Shown here piece after piece: positions 41,309 through 55,361 of a stretch of 64,000 nt of DNA. The stretch lies in assembly GCA_028386065.3 (NCBI GenBank), contig JAKUCV010007447.1, positions 1 to 64,000 on the forward strand, in the 5' to 3' direction. Below the pieces are notes generated by a model, which saw only the letters and a program-made list of their open reading frames with translations, did no database searches and was not told the DNA's origin. Made by a program: the position numbers and the translations under genes. Origin of the DNA: Turnera subulata. Taxonomy: Eukaryota; Streptophyta; Magnoliopsida; Malpighiales; Passifloraceae. Positions within the stretch are counted from its first letter, which is position 1. Every line of letters starts with the position of its first letter.

Positions 41309-43805
41309 GCTTAAAGATCAACCAACTCCTGTTCATTCATCTTTTTGATCAGATTCATGCAAAATCTCATAATTTTTGTTCAAGCCATCAAATAGGAGGC
41401 TTCATTCTCAGCTGTGATGATTCCACGGTTCAGGTCTAGCACATATTAGCTCTGATTTCTGTGTTCATATAATCACATGGCCATTTTCGGTAAAAAAAAA
41501 AAACTCACATGGCCACTTTTTATATTGAATAAACTCCGGCCAAATTCCAAAAAAGTTCAGCAAACCCCATATAGCCTTCAACCTTTCTTTGAAGAGCCAC
41601 AAAAGAATGCACTTCCCTCGAGCAAATCAGCGTCCTTGAGGAGTGTTTATTTATGCCAGTCCTTTTAGGTAATGAAAAGGATTAATCCTCGTAAATCTCT
41701 TTTTATGTGTCTTTATGTCTACCTGCTCACCATTTGCTATGTGGGAAACAAGCTTCCAATTTATCTTGAAAGGAGTTGAGGGTATATTTTTCCCCTTCTT
41801 TTTGTCGGGGGTTTATTGTGAAAAGAGATGTAATTATAGAGACGTCCAAAGTGGCAGTCCCATCGCTACTTTACATGTGATTAGGTACATAGCTATGTTG
41901 TGACAATTTAAATGCTTGACACTGTTATTGATAAATTTATTACAAAATACAAGTATATGAAGAATCACTCTTGACTCTGTAATAATCCTCCTTGTCCTTT
42001 CCTCGCTTCTTTACGCCTCATGCATGCCTCGTGATGTTTATGAAATATATGTTCAGCCTTTAGTATATCTGTTGCAAGCACTCTGTAGTTTACTAAAACA
42101 TGAGGAATTGGGTGTTGGATTGGATTTGAAAACACATCTTTTGATATGGAAAACATGGAACGCCTACCTGCCTGCCAGCTTGTTGTCAGCCGAGATCTTC
42201 ACAAAATCAGAAGTAGTCCTTTTTCTCTCTCAAAGAAGGAGATACTTCAGAGTTTAGACTGTTGTTTCTTTGGATAACAAAACCTCAGTGGAAACTGTCA
42301 CTAGCCTCTTTATAGAATGTAGTAGGATTTGGACCCATGTTAAAGCGATACGTGGCTTGCGCTCCATCTGTAGTGAAGGTATTGGACCATGGCCTTTGTA
42401 TAGAGGGGACTTATGGCTACTGTCTGGCTAGTGGTTATCTTTCTGACAAGTTTGTCACCTGAAAAGCTTGGATTATCAACGGTGTCTTAATGCCTGTGGC
42501 TGATGATTATACTGTTTAATGAGGTTGAGGTAATCTGCGAGCAGGTACTCATAATGGTATGCACCAGTTTTAATTCTAGCTGCTGGATGAGTTGTTCCAT
42601 GAGATCTGAAATTATTGCTTAAGCTGATTGCTGTATCTCACAGCTGTTGTCACGAAAAAAAATGAAGGACCGTTGTTTGTAGCCTCCTAAATTAAGGGGA
42701 AAGGAAAGTTTCTACCTAGGGTAATTCCAGAAAGTCCTGAAGCTTTTAATAGGTTATTACCCACATGTTTGGTGTGAGGAGACGAACTACGGAAAGTTTC
42801 TGTGTGTATGCATGCAATTGTGTTTCTGCCATAGCAAAGGTCTAAATTAACGGGTACTCAAAAAGGCTGGTGCTGTGGTGAACTGAACTATATATATTCT
42901 AACAGAAATTAAAGGTTTGAATTTGATTGAAAAATAATTTTGAGGACTTCTTTATGATTTCTTAAAAATTTCGAATGGAATTAGTCACATAATCTTACAT
43001 CATAAAGTGAATGCAAGATACTTCATGCTCCCACTCTCATATTTGGTTGCAGCCTTAAGTTTTAGTAGACAATTAGACAGGCTCCCACTCTCATATTTGG
43101 ATTAGGGGTTTGGGACCAAACAGCAATAAACTAAGGACAACCCCTTTAACTCCAAAAATTAGGCAAAACAGTCTATGGAAATCCACCTAGTTAGCCTCCA
43201 CTAATTGGACTATTTTGTACCCAGAAACATGAAAGCAATTTATGGTGACAGCTAACATTGGAACGCAGGGCAATCACTGCCCACCATACAGAGACAAAAA
43301 ATTGAAGCAAGCAGTTGTTGCAGGCATTAACAAAAGTGTTAATGAGATGTTTGCTATGCGACTATATATTCACTAATAATCAATAATGCACTTATTGTGC
43401 TCGCATGCATCATCACATATGATAGTATGTGGAGTTAACATTGTCGGAAAAAGATTAGGCAGATAGCCGAAAAGACAGACACGGTGCATTCATATTTTTG
43501 CACTAAAATAGTACATACGAGCAGGATATTTTTGCACTAAAGATAATGGTACAACACCTTTTTTCTGTGCTTGAATTAAACTAGTAACTAGTCACTAAAC
43601 TACAAAGAGAGCTTGTCAAACAATTCTCATTGACATCGTTGTACTAAAACTCACGTTCCATGGTCTCTTTGTAGCTCAAGTGGGAACTTGATAATTACAG
43701 TAAAGATTTGCATGGAAAGAAAAAAAAAAAAAACAGTGCATGAAAGGGACAATGCGACCATACATAGGGTCCTGATCATAGATATAATATAACTCCAACT
43801 TGCAG
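41309..43805. other. 3' UTR and convergent intergenic space
   Basis: Lies between two convergent genes. Probable 3' UTR of the zinc-finger gene in the first ~300 bp. No further gene seen. Confidence 0.45.
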
Positions 43806-44861
43806 TCAAAAGAGAGAATATCCAAAGTCAACTGCTTCACCATAAGCTGGAGGAAATGATGGGGAGCAAGAGTTTGAAGGGGCAACTTGAGGGACCAACT
43901 CGTTATAACTAGGATTTCCAATGCTTGGATATGAAGTTTCCATGCTCATGTCTTCTGCCATTAATGGGTTATTCAGCATTACTGACAGGTCCCCAGAATT
44001 AAACTCCCATGACTTGTGGTCTCCCGGCCAGAAGCTATTATTGAATTCATCAAGGCAAGGAAAGTATGCAGGGGAAAATGCCTTGGTTGCTGCATTTGTA
44101 ACATCCATAGGGAGTGAATAGTTGTCACAATGTGACTGGTTTTGAATGGAACTTGTGGTCGAAGATGAGAGGTTTTGGTCGTTTGAAGCATTGAACTTCT
44201 TGTTGGTTTTAGGGTTTGTAGTTGTGGAACTGGAAGGTGGCCTCAAGCAGCTGTCAGGAACTATGCAGCCTAAGTAGCCCGAGTTAGAATCTTCATGAGA
44301 GAAAAAGAAACAATTGTCATCATATGATGATCTATCTGAAGTTTCTGCTCGCATGTTACTGCTTGATTGGCTGGGTGCCTCATTAGGATAAATCTCAGGT
44401 TTGGCAGGACTAAAGTTCTGATGATGATCATTGGTGGGCTGCTTAGAAGACTGAGTATTGGGATGAAACTGTGATGATGGCAAGAAAGCTTGAACATCAA
44501 ATGGTGTAAGAAGGGTTTGAAAAGAAGCATTGTCAGTGTATGTGAAGTTAGTCCTCGCTTGGGTTCCTTTCATGGAAAGTGCAGCCCTATCATAGGCAAG
44601 AGCTGCTTCTTGAGCAGTATCAAAAGTGCCAAGCCAGTGCCTTTCTTTAGTAGTTGGATCCCTGATTTCAGCTGCATATCGACCCCAAGGTCTCCTTCTT
44701 ACACCAAGAAACCTACCTGGCTCTGCTTGCTTCCTTCGTCCTCTTCTCTCCCCATTTTGAGGTGGGGATGTGTTCCGCTGCAGGAGAGCAAAGCCTCCAT
44801 GAACCTCAATGGGTTCATATACTCTCAAGGGTGTATCAAAGGTTTTTGAGGAGGACGACAT
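43806..44861 (-). CDS. AP2/ERF transcription factor, PUCHI/LEP/FRIZZY PANICLE type (351 aa)
   Basis: Intronless gene. One AP2/ERF domain at residues ~50-107: '[21 protein letters not shown]', then '[35 protein letters not shown]'. Preceding basic residues ('RRGRRKQ') may be a nuclear signal. The domain is ERF-subfamily type (AAEIRD, GTFDTA), and '[21 protein letters not shown]' is almost the signature of the LEP/PUCHI group of eudicots and FRIZZY PANICLE of grasses. These factors set the fate of lateral and floral meristems and lateral-root primordia. The rest is Ser/Asn/Gln-rich low complexity with a conserved-looking short motif just after the domain ('[15 protein letters not shown]') and at the C-terminus ('[10 protein letters not shown]'). 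Expected to be nuclear and bind GCC-type sites. The exact orthologue (PUCHI versus LEP) is not decided. Confidence 0.93.
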   Translation of the reverse strand: MSSSSKTFDTPLRVYEPIEVHGGFALLQRNTSPPQNGERRGRRKQAEPGRFLGVRRRPWGRYAAEIRDPTTKERHWLGTFDTAQEAALAYDRAALSMKGTQARTNFTYTDNASFQTLLTPFDVQAFLPSSQFHPNTQSSKQPTNDHHQNFSPAKPEIYPNEAPSQSSSNMRAETSDRSSYDDNCFFFSHEDSNSGYLGCIVPDSCLRPPSSSTTTNPKTNKKFNASNDQNLSSSTTSSIQNQSHCDNYSLPMDVTNAATKAFSPAYFPCLDEFNNSFWPGDHKSWEFNSGDLSVMLNNPLMAEDMSMETSYPSIGNPSYNELVPQVAPSNSCSPSFPPAYGEAVDFGYSLF

Positions 44862-45149
44862 TGGCTATAAGTAGTGAAGCAAAGAAGTTATATCTAGTTT
44901 AGGAATGGAGAGAGAGAGAGAAGAGAGACTGGTGATTTGATGAGAGAGCTATAGAGAGAAGCTGGGGGATATTGATGGGTAGTGAGTCAGTGTTAGTGAA
45001 GTAAAGAGCTTCAGTGATATGATAGTGAAGTTCTGGATGGAGCCTTTTAAAGACGGTGATTTGTGATCCTGGAGAAAAAAGAAAAGGACAGTACTGTTGG
45101 TAGATGTCATTCCATGGAAGACCATGCTTTCCTTTTCCACCTACTTTTG

Positions 45150-48100
45150 TAATCTTTGCTTTTTATAATTTCTAGTAGCCAGTAATAGTGGCTCTTCAAT
45201 CCTAGTCCTCATTTCTCATTCTATCTCAACTAAAGAAAAGAGACAAGACTAAGTAAAACAAAAAAAAAAACAGAAAAAAAAGAGACAAGATACTATAGTA
45301 TAGACCCCTCAAACTCAGAGAACTAGAAGCTGGACCTCTAGAGGCAAGAAGTCTTTTCCTAACTTCCCGAAACTTTTTAAGTGAGGAGCACCTAATCAAA
45401 GGCGTGCAGGTCTATCAGCTGTGGTTTGGATAGTGAAATCTTTCTGTAACAGTCAAAATTTGCCAAATTGTATATATCAGAATATAGGATATGCTATCCT
45501 TCCATGTGCGTGGCAATATAATGCTTTACAGCATTGCACATATATGTGACATATATGATTTGGTTGATTATCTTAATTATTACAGTCTAGATGAATGAGG
45601 TCAACATTACATCAGGTAAATGCAAGAAGTCGAAGTGTGATTAAGCAAGAGATGATTTAAAGTTAAAGTTAATTAATATAATAGGAACAATTCACGTGCA
45701 ATGTAAGAACAGCTAGATTGACGCTCAATAGCTCTTGAGGAGCTATAGTGCTAGTGCTACAGAATACTATACCAATTGATGATGCCTTAAACAAAGTTAA
45801 GTTGCCAAGGGAACATATAGGAATGTCAAACTAGGGAGAAGTAAAATAAAAACCTGTGGTTTAGTAGTTGCTAGAGCCAAAATCTTGAATCATTAGTCAA
45901 GTCTTGTGGCATAATCCAGAAGACGAAACCCGCATAGGATTTTGCTTACATGGTCCTAGCTAGTAAGTGGGTATCCAATTATTTGAATTTGAATGTGTTT
46001 TAATTAGCACTAAGTATGTCTTACATCATCCCCCACACAAATGCACATGTGAATCCGCATTTTATGCAAAATAAACCGATGAAATTTACTTGCAAGTTAT
46101 TGTCTGTTTCATGATTTTCAAAGGGAGCAGTTAAGATGCATAAACAAAAAACTGGTACAAAGAATTCTAAGAACTCTTGTTTAAGCTACCATGTCCCATA
46201 TCATGGAAACAAACAAACACCAGGGTGCAAGAAACAAAGGGTTGCTTTCATAAAGGGCCCAGTGTTAGCTCCCTCTTGTTAGTAAGTTCATGGAATTGAC
46301 ACGTTAATTTTTGTGAATGCCATATGTTTCAGTTTTACCTCATACAATAAAAACCATATATAGCAGTTGACTATGGTCCCTATATGTGATAAGTTCTGAT
46401 CAGCCCTTAGTTGATGAAACAAGGCTTTAGTTTGATAAAAACTTAAGACTATAATACAGGAACTTTGGTGCTTCTAGACTGACTTAAATGCTGTCTCAAT
46501 AAAAGTAAAGTGTGCTACCAATAAATGACTGGCTTATGAGTCCTTACTAAAAGTTCAAATATGGGAGGGAGCTGGCAGGTAGATTTGAGGGGAAAAAAAA
46601 AAAAGTGACCGACTTGGCTGAGTTCCTGGAAATTTATGGCATGCATTGTATATTTTCTAAAAGACTCCCTGGAAAACTGTCTTTTGTTAGTCCTTTTCCA
46701 AGTGAATTCAGGGAGAAAGTGTTAAGAGAGACATGGGGTACTCTGTCTCTAATCTCCAAAAAGTTGAGGGAAAAGGGGTATAGTCAAAAGGGCAATCAAC
46801 AAGGCTTGAAAGAAAAAAGAAAACACTTGTAAAGGGAAGTGGATTAAGCTTGTCCAGAAGCAAAAACTATGAAGTGGGGCAGGAGATAGGACAGGTACTT
46901 ATTCAATTAGTAGTTCCAAAAGAGGAGAAATTATATAAGTTTTTGGCCTCTGAAATTGACCTACACGTGCTTAATGGCATTGGGAATGGCATAAACTAAT
47001 CTTGCAATCAAATATAGGTCAACCGCTTTTTCTTGATTTTAGCATTCCTCAATTCTATAACATGCTTTTTTTGCTGATCATTATTGTTGCCTACTCTACT
47101 ACATCAATGGAGCAAAAGAATTATACTGAAAATGAAAGGGAAAATTAGGAAAACAGAGAAATATGCAAGTCCAAACGAGAACTTAGAGACCATCTTATGA
47201 TAATCTAAGAAATTTAATCAATCATTTTTCCTTTCTTTTAAGAAGAGGGAAAGCTATGTCATATAGAATCTATGACTCTTGACTCTCCCACTAAATATTT
47301 GAAGCAACAAACAGAAACAGATCGAATTAGTTTCATTTGACCCAATCTTATCGAGCAATGCCCATGTGGACCAAAGAAATAGAATACTAGGGAGTAGGGA
47401 AAGAAAGGAAGACATCATCTTTTTGTTTGAATTGAACAAATGCACAAGCACAATAATTTTCCAAGGAAAGCTTTAATTTGATGATTATCAGTTTTGCCAA
47501 CTGAAGGAGAATATTTGTTCTTTGCTCCTAATTGACGAAACAAATGTTAAAAATGATCATGTCTCCTTGTGTAATTGAAATAGCAAGAAAACTGGAGAGA
47601 ACCGGCATAATATTCTTTGTACTCCATTAAATAAGTACCGGAGCCTATGATGTCTTTTTCAATGGAAGGGCTGGTTATGGATTTTTACCATTTGAAGAGA
47701 AGAAAACCCTAGTCAAGGTCATCTAAAAAGGTTGTAAATTGTAATGCAAAGAGGTGCAGAGTCTTTTTAAGTTCCTTAAAATGGATGGTTTCTTTTCAAA
47801 ATGTTATTCCAGGCATGGAATTAATTCAAATGAGACGACTGGGGTCGGTCGTGTGGGGGTCACTACTATCCCTTTCTCTCTTCTTCACTGGACTAAGTTA
47901 GGAATACCTGTCCAAAGAGAATTTTTGCACATTCTCCCAAGACAATAGTCCCTTCAGTGTTAAAGGGTCATCCGGGATTTGGGGAAAAAGAAAGATGATT
48001 GTGTCCTTTCTGGGACTTTAGACTTTGAACAGAGACCTCTTTTTGTTCATTTTAATATTAGTAGACATCTGAGTTGCAACTTACAATGGCGATCATGGCA

Positions 48101-50900
48101 CTTAGAGCTTGTCCAAAGATGCAAGCTTTTTAAGGTTTAAGCCTTGTGTAGTCCAGTTCCTTTCTAGTCAAGTAGTCAAACACACACACTCGTGCAATCT
48201 TTTCTTTTAGCAGAGCATCTCTTTTTGCAGTTCACATATGCCAAGGCTCCATTAATTCTTTCCTGGTTTAGTCAAATTATAAATGGTACTACTAGTTAAT
48301 AACCACATTTGATATTAATTGCTACTGAACTTGTAATTCATTAATTACCATTCTTAATGCTTGCAGAAGAGAAGGTAATTAAGGAGAATAGTTAATCAAC
48401 CTTTCCCATAGAAGAAAGGGAAACACACGAACAGTGATATTCTTTCCCTTTATTCCAGTTTTGCTGTGTTGTTGCCCACTTCTACGGTGACTCATTGACT
48501 AAATGCTGAAACTCAGGGCTTCCTGTCCCATAATCAAATGATCACTCTTTAGTCGCTTTCAAGTAAGGAAATAACACATGCTTTCACGTCCTTGTCAAAC
48601 ATGCAGGGAATTTATTAACTGCTCTCTAGTTTCAACAGTGACAGCTTCTGATTCTTTAGCATCAAACCCTCTCCACTTCAACTTCGTACAAACAACTCAC
48701 TCATATCGCTTGATTCTGATTTCTGATACTACTGCTTCTATAACGTGGCCAATTGGCCATACATAGAATTTCACTCTACACAACTTTTCTTTGCATACTA
48801 AGTTAATAATAATAAAACTACTGATTACTTCTTACACCAGGGTCTACTTATCTCCTAGTGATCATGAATTTAAGTCTTGTTTTCTTTTTGAACAAATGAG
48901 TTTGATATTTGTTAAAGAATATAGCCAAATTCAAGTGGAGGTTGTTTGTGCGCCTTTATGGTGTCATGTAAGTGTTTATTTTTGATATATCATTTTATAA
49001 TCCACTTTGAAGAGAGCTGTATACAAATTTTTTTTCCTATTCACAAAATTTAAACACAAAACGTTTATTAAGTTAAAGAAGACCAAATAAGCCAACCACT
49101 TGAACTGATCAAGTTGGTTGTTCTGTGTTTTTAGGAAAGTTTGTAAAAGTAGGTTTTTGCCTTCAGTCTTCAACAAATGGGCCGCTGCCACGTAGATCTC
49201 AAAAACGATCGAAACTTCGTACTTTCACAGCAACCAAAACTACCAAAGGCTATGGACACAGGGCCCACCTGAACGACAAGTCAATCGGATGAACAAGCCG
49301 TACAGCTCAGGTAACCTCATTGTGGCCCATTAGGATTACTTGCAGGGCCCAAAGTCCGTAACGCAATCATTCATGAGAAGTTGTTAGGGCTACTACGTGT
49401 GGAACAATGGGCCGTCCATCGGCCACTGAACTGGAGTACGAGGTTAGATATACGGACAGGATTTTGCCGAGGAATGAAGAATGCCATTTATCTGTTGCCG
49501 GATGCAGGAAACAGTAAAAGAGAATCCAAGGGTATTGGTCAAAGATTCATTCAGGACGGTCTGATTTGGATTTGACGGTTTAAAGAGAATATTAGATAGA
49601 GCCTTTGTCTCTGATTTAGGGCACATAGGGCAAGACTTGCTTGCTAGTACTACTACCGGGTGTAAAATAGTGATTTCCACGCAGCAAAATAGTGATTTTT
49701 AATTAATCAATTGTTTTAGACAAATTATATTCTGTATTGCAACATGAACTGTAATCATGAATGCTGAATTTTTCCCATATTTGCCAAAAATCCTAAGGAA
49801 AAAAAAAAACGAGAAGTCCACATTGTTGGAGACAAATTTTTCTTGTCATTTAAATTAATCCTAGTATTGACGTTAAGATTAATTAGATAATTAGCTAATT
49901 CATAATTCAAAAATTATTGATGATCAGTTCAGTTCTTAGTTCCTCCTTTCCTCATTAAATTAGTAATACATTTGTTGATTGCAGGACACACATTGGTAAG
50001 GAAAAATTAGTGCCAATCCTCAATTATTTCTGTTTAGTGTGTAAGTTGGAAGGAAGGGCTACACCGGATTAGAAGTACATTGTCATGACTCGTGGGAAGC
50101 ATCCCTCCAGCCTTTCCAAGGATAACAACAAACTAACTTGCTCATGAGGTTGCACTAATTCCTCAACACCAACAGGTACACACCTAAAGCATGAGTTGCA
50201 ACAGATTCTTATTACTGATACGATAATTATTAATAATTGTACACTTCTTTTTCAGGGATACATGATTATTACACTTGCAGCGAACAAGGGGGACAAATAA
50301 CAAGATTTTAATCCTAAATCCTAGTATTAAAACTGGCATACATGCTTCATAAATAATAGCAGTTTAAAACAGCAGGAGTGGAACTAGCTCAGCTTCGATC
50401 CCTAATAGACAGGAGTCTAATGCTATCACTAACTGCCTTAAACATCTTCAGGTTTAGATATCATGCAATTCAAACTGCTGCTCATCTGAACATATACATG
50501 CCCACTCCAGCGAGTATCTTGTCTACCAGAGGCCAATTCATTTGCGTAGCACTTTTTGCAGCTCCATCTGGGACTCTCATAAAATAGTGGCAACCTGCTA
50601 AAACTTAGAACTTCAAGGCACTATGGAACCTCGGTTCTGAAGCTCAAAATTACAACAAGAATCAATAACCAAAGGGTAGACTTTACAGTAGTTAAAGAGG
50701 TGAGGGAAGTGCAAACTTCACCAAGGAAGTAGCACATGTAGTCATCCACTTGTGTCCTCATCACGGTTGTAGAATTTCCTCAATTCCACCTGGTATTGGA
50801 CAAACAAAGGAATCTGATAGTGCTGATCTTCTTCCCCATTCTGACGTCAGTAGGATCACAGAAACAAAGCAGTAGTTGCATATGTCATACCTCCAGGCAC
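45150..50900. other. 5.7 kb intergenic region, no supported gene
   Basis: Upstream DNA of the ERF gene (first 1-3 kb) and downstream DNA of the ObgC gene. Open frames are short (<80 codons) and lack family features. No tRNA, miRNA of a family I know, or transposon with clear ends was recognised. Long regulatory space is common around meristem regulators. Confidence 0.45.
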
Positions 50901-50921
50901 CAACCCTTACAAACCAAAACG

Positions 50922-53900
50922 TTACTGCCACTGGGGCCATCGGATCGAATCAGTTGATTTCTTTTTCATATTTGATAGACCTTTACTGTCAGGGTAGTCA
51001 TGCCATACCAATTCCATCTGGCAGGAAGCAAAAAGAAAACAACTGTTGCCTCAAAAATTCAACCAACATAAAAAAGCTTCACAAAAATCTTCCAATTTGA
51101 GTTTCGGAAAACAAATCATAGGAAATAGGAATACTTATCTAACCCAAAGAATATGTTATGAGCTTCTGAAAATAGCTTGTAGAAATAAGAATTCTTTTCT
51201 GACTCACAAAATGGGAACTCCCATTTATATAATGATAATAATCCTCCTGGCGTAATCACAGGAATACTGACGGTGGACATGCTAGTGCTATTGTGCTTAC
51301 GATGAGCAAGTCCAAAATTAGCATAATCGCCTAATGTTCTTGCCTGCATGTTTTGCTTTAGGGGTGTCTCTTGAGTACGTTTAAGCATAACATGTAGGTG
51401 ATAAACTATGCAAATGCAAGCACAAAGGTATGTTACAGAAGACAGGCACCGTACCCCTGCAACGATCACTGTGTCACCTTCTTTGACACCAAGCTTTAAG
51501 AGAGATTTATACACACCACAAGCCTCCAAAACATGCTGGAATCTTCTGTCAGAATCTTTATATCTGTTCATAAACATGCATCAAACAATTTGGCTAAGAG
51601 GCGTTACCAATAAAAGCATAAGAGGATCTCAGCCTATATCCATCACCATGTATAAGATATAAAGAATACAGACCAAATATAGACTAATCTAGAGTCACAT
51701 CACAATCACTGGTTATATGAGCTGACCTGTAATGAAATCAAGAACAATTTCCTCATACTAAAGAGTAGCTTCAATATCCGTGTCTAAATAGGGATCAGGT
51801 CAGACTTCGTAAAGTGTTTTTTCCTTAATTATAAACATGAAAATTTTTGAAAAGGCCAAACAAGAAGATGTTTTGATGATTTTCACAATATCCATTGCTC
51901 TTAATGGATGCCGGACCACTTTATTGTTAATGATAATCATGAAATAATTCACATAAACCACATAAGGGAGAAGGAACCAACTGAACATCCTAGATACCAT
52001 ACTAAATAGCAGAACACTAACCTAGCACAGTTAATCTTTCTATATCAGACTAGAGTAATCCACTCCAACAGTAAGGACCCACTTTTCAGAAATTCCATTA
52101 GCCATAAATGAGAAACAGGAAAAGATTCTGTATCAAATTTGTAAGATAACAGGTTCAAACTTGACGAATTATATAGGTAGCATTATTCGGGATCCAGAAT
52201 GCTCAGACATTACCCAGCACTGCTTTCTTGATTACTTAAAAGCCATATATGCACTGTTACAAACATCATAGACGGCGCAAGGTGCAATTCATATTTAGTT
52301 GCATGTTCTATAAGTAGCCATTCACCATGCTTCACTAAAATATAGATTGCAAGAAAGAGAAAATAAGATACTAGCAAGAGCACTGCAGCTATAAGTTAGT
52401 AGCACACCGCCAATTTGTCATCTGAACAAAACGTTGCAGCCCAGATCCAACTACATGCCAAGAACCACCATCCTGAAAGATCTCAAAGTCATCTATAGGA
52501 GCTCTTCGCTGCTTTTCTACTGTATCAGCAACATGATTCAAATTTGCTGGCTCCACCCAACCTAAGACAGATAGAATGTTTAAATACAACATCTGAGAAA
52601 ATATTAAACGAGACAGTGCAATTTAGTATCCAAAACACATTGAAACTCGGAATAAAATAAACTACAAAACTAACCTTCAGACTCTTTTTTGGCTTCTTTA
52701 CTTCTTTGAAGAAGCTGATAAGCGGCAGAAATCACATCACGGGTGCCCTCCTGCTTCACAGCACTCATGCAAAAAGTCTTGATCCCACGAGCTTGTAGGC
52801 TTTTCATGAATGAGGGCCAATTTTCATTAGCCTCAGGCAGGTCCATTTTGTTGAAAGCAACCACATAAGGCTTATCTGCAATCTCGGGACTAAACAATTC
52901 CAGCTCTAGGCGAACAGCATCAAACTCTAATTCTGGCTGCTCTGAAGAGCCATCCACAACATGCACCTAAGAGTCCAAGACAATGAAAATATAGCAAGGT
53001 ATTAGTTGAGAGGGGACGAGGCCTAGTCAAATGGTTTTCTACAAAATAAGCAAACAAAGGAGCAAATAAAACAAGAAAAAGAGAGCACACCAAGATCACA
53101 TTCAAGAACTCTGTTTAACTTCAAACCTTTGCTTAACACTATCCAAGGCGCTATCTCTAGACCAAATTTAAATCCTATAGAGAGTCCTCAGTCTCATTGC
53201 AGGAACCATAATACAGTTCAATAGAACTGATGAAGTCATCTTTTTCTGATGTAGGTACCAATAAGCTAACAACAAATGGAAAGGGCAATTGATAGAATGT
53301 CAACAAAGACATGCAGGGTAAGTCAAGGCAGTGAAGTATAGCAATGAAAATCACAAAATGCAATATGCAAAGTATTATGCAAGCATGTAAAAAGTAAAAA
53401 CTATAACTGATTCCTGATGGAGTTTAATAATTGCAGTAGCGGAAATCCGTGACAAAAAGCCTGTACCAGGGCAGAACACCTTTCTGTATGCCGCAGAAAC
53501 TCATGGCCTAAGCCAAAACCCCTGTGTGCACCTTCAAGTAAACCAGGAAGATCTGCCACTACAATTGTGGAATCATAATCAAATGAAACCACACCCAGGT
53601 TAGGCAGTAGAGTTGTAAAAGGGTAGTTTGCTATTGCCGGCTTTGCAGCACTTATCACGCTCAATAGTGTGCTCTTTCCAGCATTCGGTGCACCCACAAT
53701 TCCCACATCAGCAACCAGCTTCAGCTCCAGTTCCAACCACCTGATCACAAACATCATTATTCCTAAGCATGTACCATGAAAACCCAACCTCCATTGGAAA
53801 AGTTAACATGCTCAAGCCATAACTAGTGATACAACATGTGGCTCTACTTACTACTGAACACATTAGCATCTTATCCCCGTGTATCAATACTGGCCATGAT

Positions 53901-55361
53901 TGATCAAGCAGTAAGAACTTCCAGTAGTAACATGACTACTTATACCTTTGAGTGCACTAAAATTATAAACGCCTATTCTAGTAATCTGTCAACTATCTCT
54001 AACAACAGATATTTGGGTTCACCATTTAAAGAACTAATTGTCACAAAATTCATCAAAAGAACTCACATTTCTGATCCTTCTTCTCCATTCTCGGCAATCT
54101 TAGGCACTTTATTACTCCCACTCTTGAACGCAGCATTGCCTCTCCCTCCTCTCCCGCCTGGTAAAACTAAAGCCTTCTGCCCCGGATGCAACAGCTCCAG
54201 CAACACCTCCTCATTGCCGGCCTCCCGAACCACCGTGCCCGGCGGCACCTTCACAACCACATCCTCTCCCCTTTGCCCATCCATCATCGACCCCTGACCA
54301 TGTGCACCTCGCCCCGCCCTGTAATGCACTCTGTTCCGAAACGGAAGCAACGAATTCATCGAATCGTCCACTTCCACATACACATTGCCACCCTTCCCTC
54401 CGTTCCCTCCCGAAGGACCTCCAAAAGGAACGTACTTCTCCCGCCGAAACGCCATAACGCCGTTCCCTCCGTCGCCGGATTTAACATAGACTTTTGCTCG
54501 GTCGAAGCACCGCATCACCGCAGGCACCCCCTTGTCCTTCACCTCTTCGCCATCCACGATTCCCTCTTCCCCTCCGCTTTCGTACTCATAATACTCATAC
54601 TTATCATCCTCTTCCTCTTCATCTTCATCTTCTTCTTCTTCTTCTTCTTCATATTCTTCTTCTCCTTCTTCTTCATCATCGAAACCAGAACCAGCTTCGT
54701 ATACTTCAAGCGGCTCATAAACTAAATCACCATCAAAGCCGTCTTCCGATTCTTCTTCTTCTTCTTCTTCTTCTTCTTCTTCTTCTTCTCCTTCTTCATC
54801 TTCATCGAAACCAGAACCAGCTTCATACACTTCAAGCCGCTCATAATCCTCCCCTAAATTACCATCAAAGCCATCAGAGTCTTCTCCTTCTTCATCTTCT
54901 ACATTTTCTAAACCAGACCCAGGTCCGTAAACTTCAAGCCGCTCATAATCCACCTCCAATCCACCCTCAAATCCATCTCCCGGTTCTTTTTCTTCTTCTT
55001 CGTCTTTTCTACCCAAACGAACCTTCTCTTCGCGCTCGTTTTCGAATTTCACCGCACGTGACTGGGACAGCTTAATTACCGTGGGAAGTTGCGGGAGCGA
55101 GGAGGAAAGGGCTTCGAAATCTTCTTTGGGAGGGAGGCACGTGTAGGTGGTGGCTTCGCCGCCGGATGAGGCGGTGAGTGGCTGAGGAGCGGGCTTGAAT
55201 TTGCTCTTCTGCGGTTTGAGTTTAGGGGAGCGGTTAAAGTTTGTTCTTTTACTGGTCTTTGTAGGCGAAGATGGTTTCTTGGTGGCCCGGTTAGGGTTTG
55301 GGTTCCTTGGGCGGGCAAATGCTTGAGGAGAGAAGAAGCAGTTTATGGATATGGAAGCCAT
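50922..55361 (-). CDS. OBGC: Chloroplast GTPase ObgC (739 aa, 6 exons)
   Basis: Exons (5' to 3') 55361-54067, 53740-53467, 52966-52675, 52561-52408, 51563-51455 and 51017-50922; all GT-AG with agreeing phases. Obg GTPases act in assembly of the large ribosomal subunit; ObgC/CPSAR1 does so in the chloroplast and is needed for embryo and thylakoid development. Residues 1-~60 are a Ser/Pro/Lys-rich transit peptide. Residues ~110-275 are extremely acidic. The glycine-rich Obg fold starts near 285 ('[15 protein letters not shown]'). The GTPase has G1 GAPNAGKST (448-456), G3 DLPG (495-498), G4 NKMD (562-565) and G5 SA (591-592). A C-terminal OCT domain and the tail '[11 protein letters not shown]', close to the Arabidopsis end, follow. 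It is longer than Arabidopsis ObgC (~680 aa from memory) because of the acidic stretch. Confidence 0.94.
54640..54790. repeat. CTT/TTC trinucleotide runs coding for Glu/Asp tracts
   Basis: Plus-strand TTC/CTT runs (notably ~54633-54672 and ~54745-54790) encode poly-Glu on the minus strand inside ObgC exon 1. A nearby ~40-residue peptide unit ('[11 protein letters not shown]'-like) is repeated three times at 54690-54940. Confidence 0.85.

Noticed and set aside
44490..44849. 119-codon plus-strand frame opposite the AP2 domain
   Set aside because: Antisense shadow of the ERF gene; no family features.
45150..50900. Conserved miRNA gene in the gene-poor interval
   Set aside because: I looked for several common plant miRNA sequences (e.g. 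miR156, 164, 166, 172) and found no match; small frames there are also unsupported.
54186..55075. Plus-strand frames of 153-193 codons opposite ObgC
   Set aside because: Low-complexity Leu/His/Phe text mirroring the poly-Glu codons of ObgC exon 1; antisense shadows.
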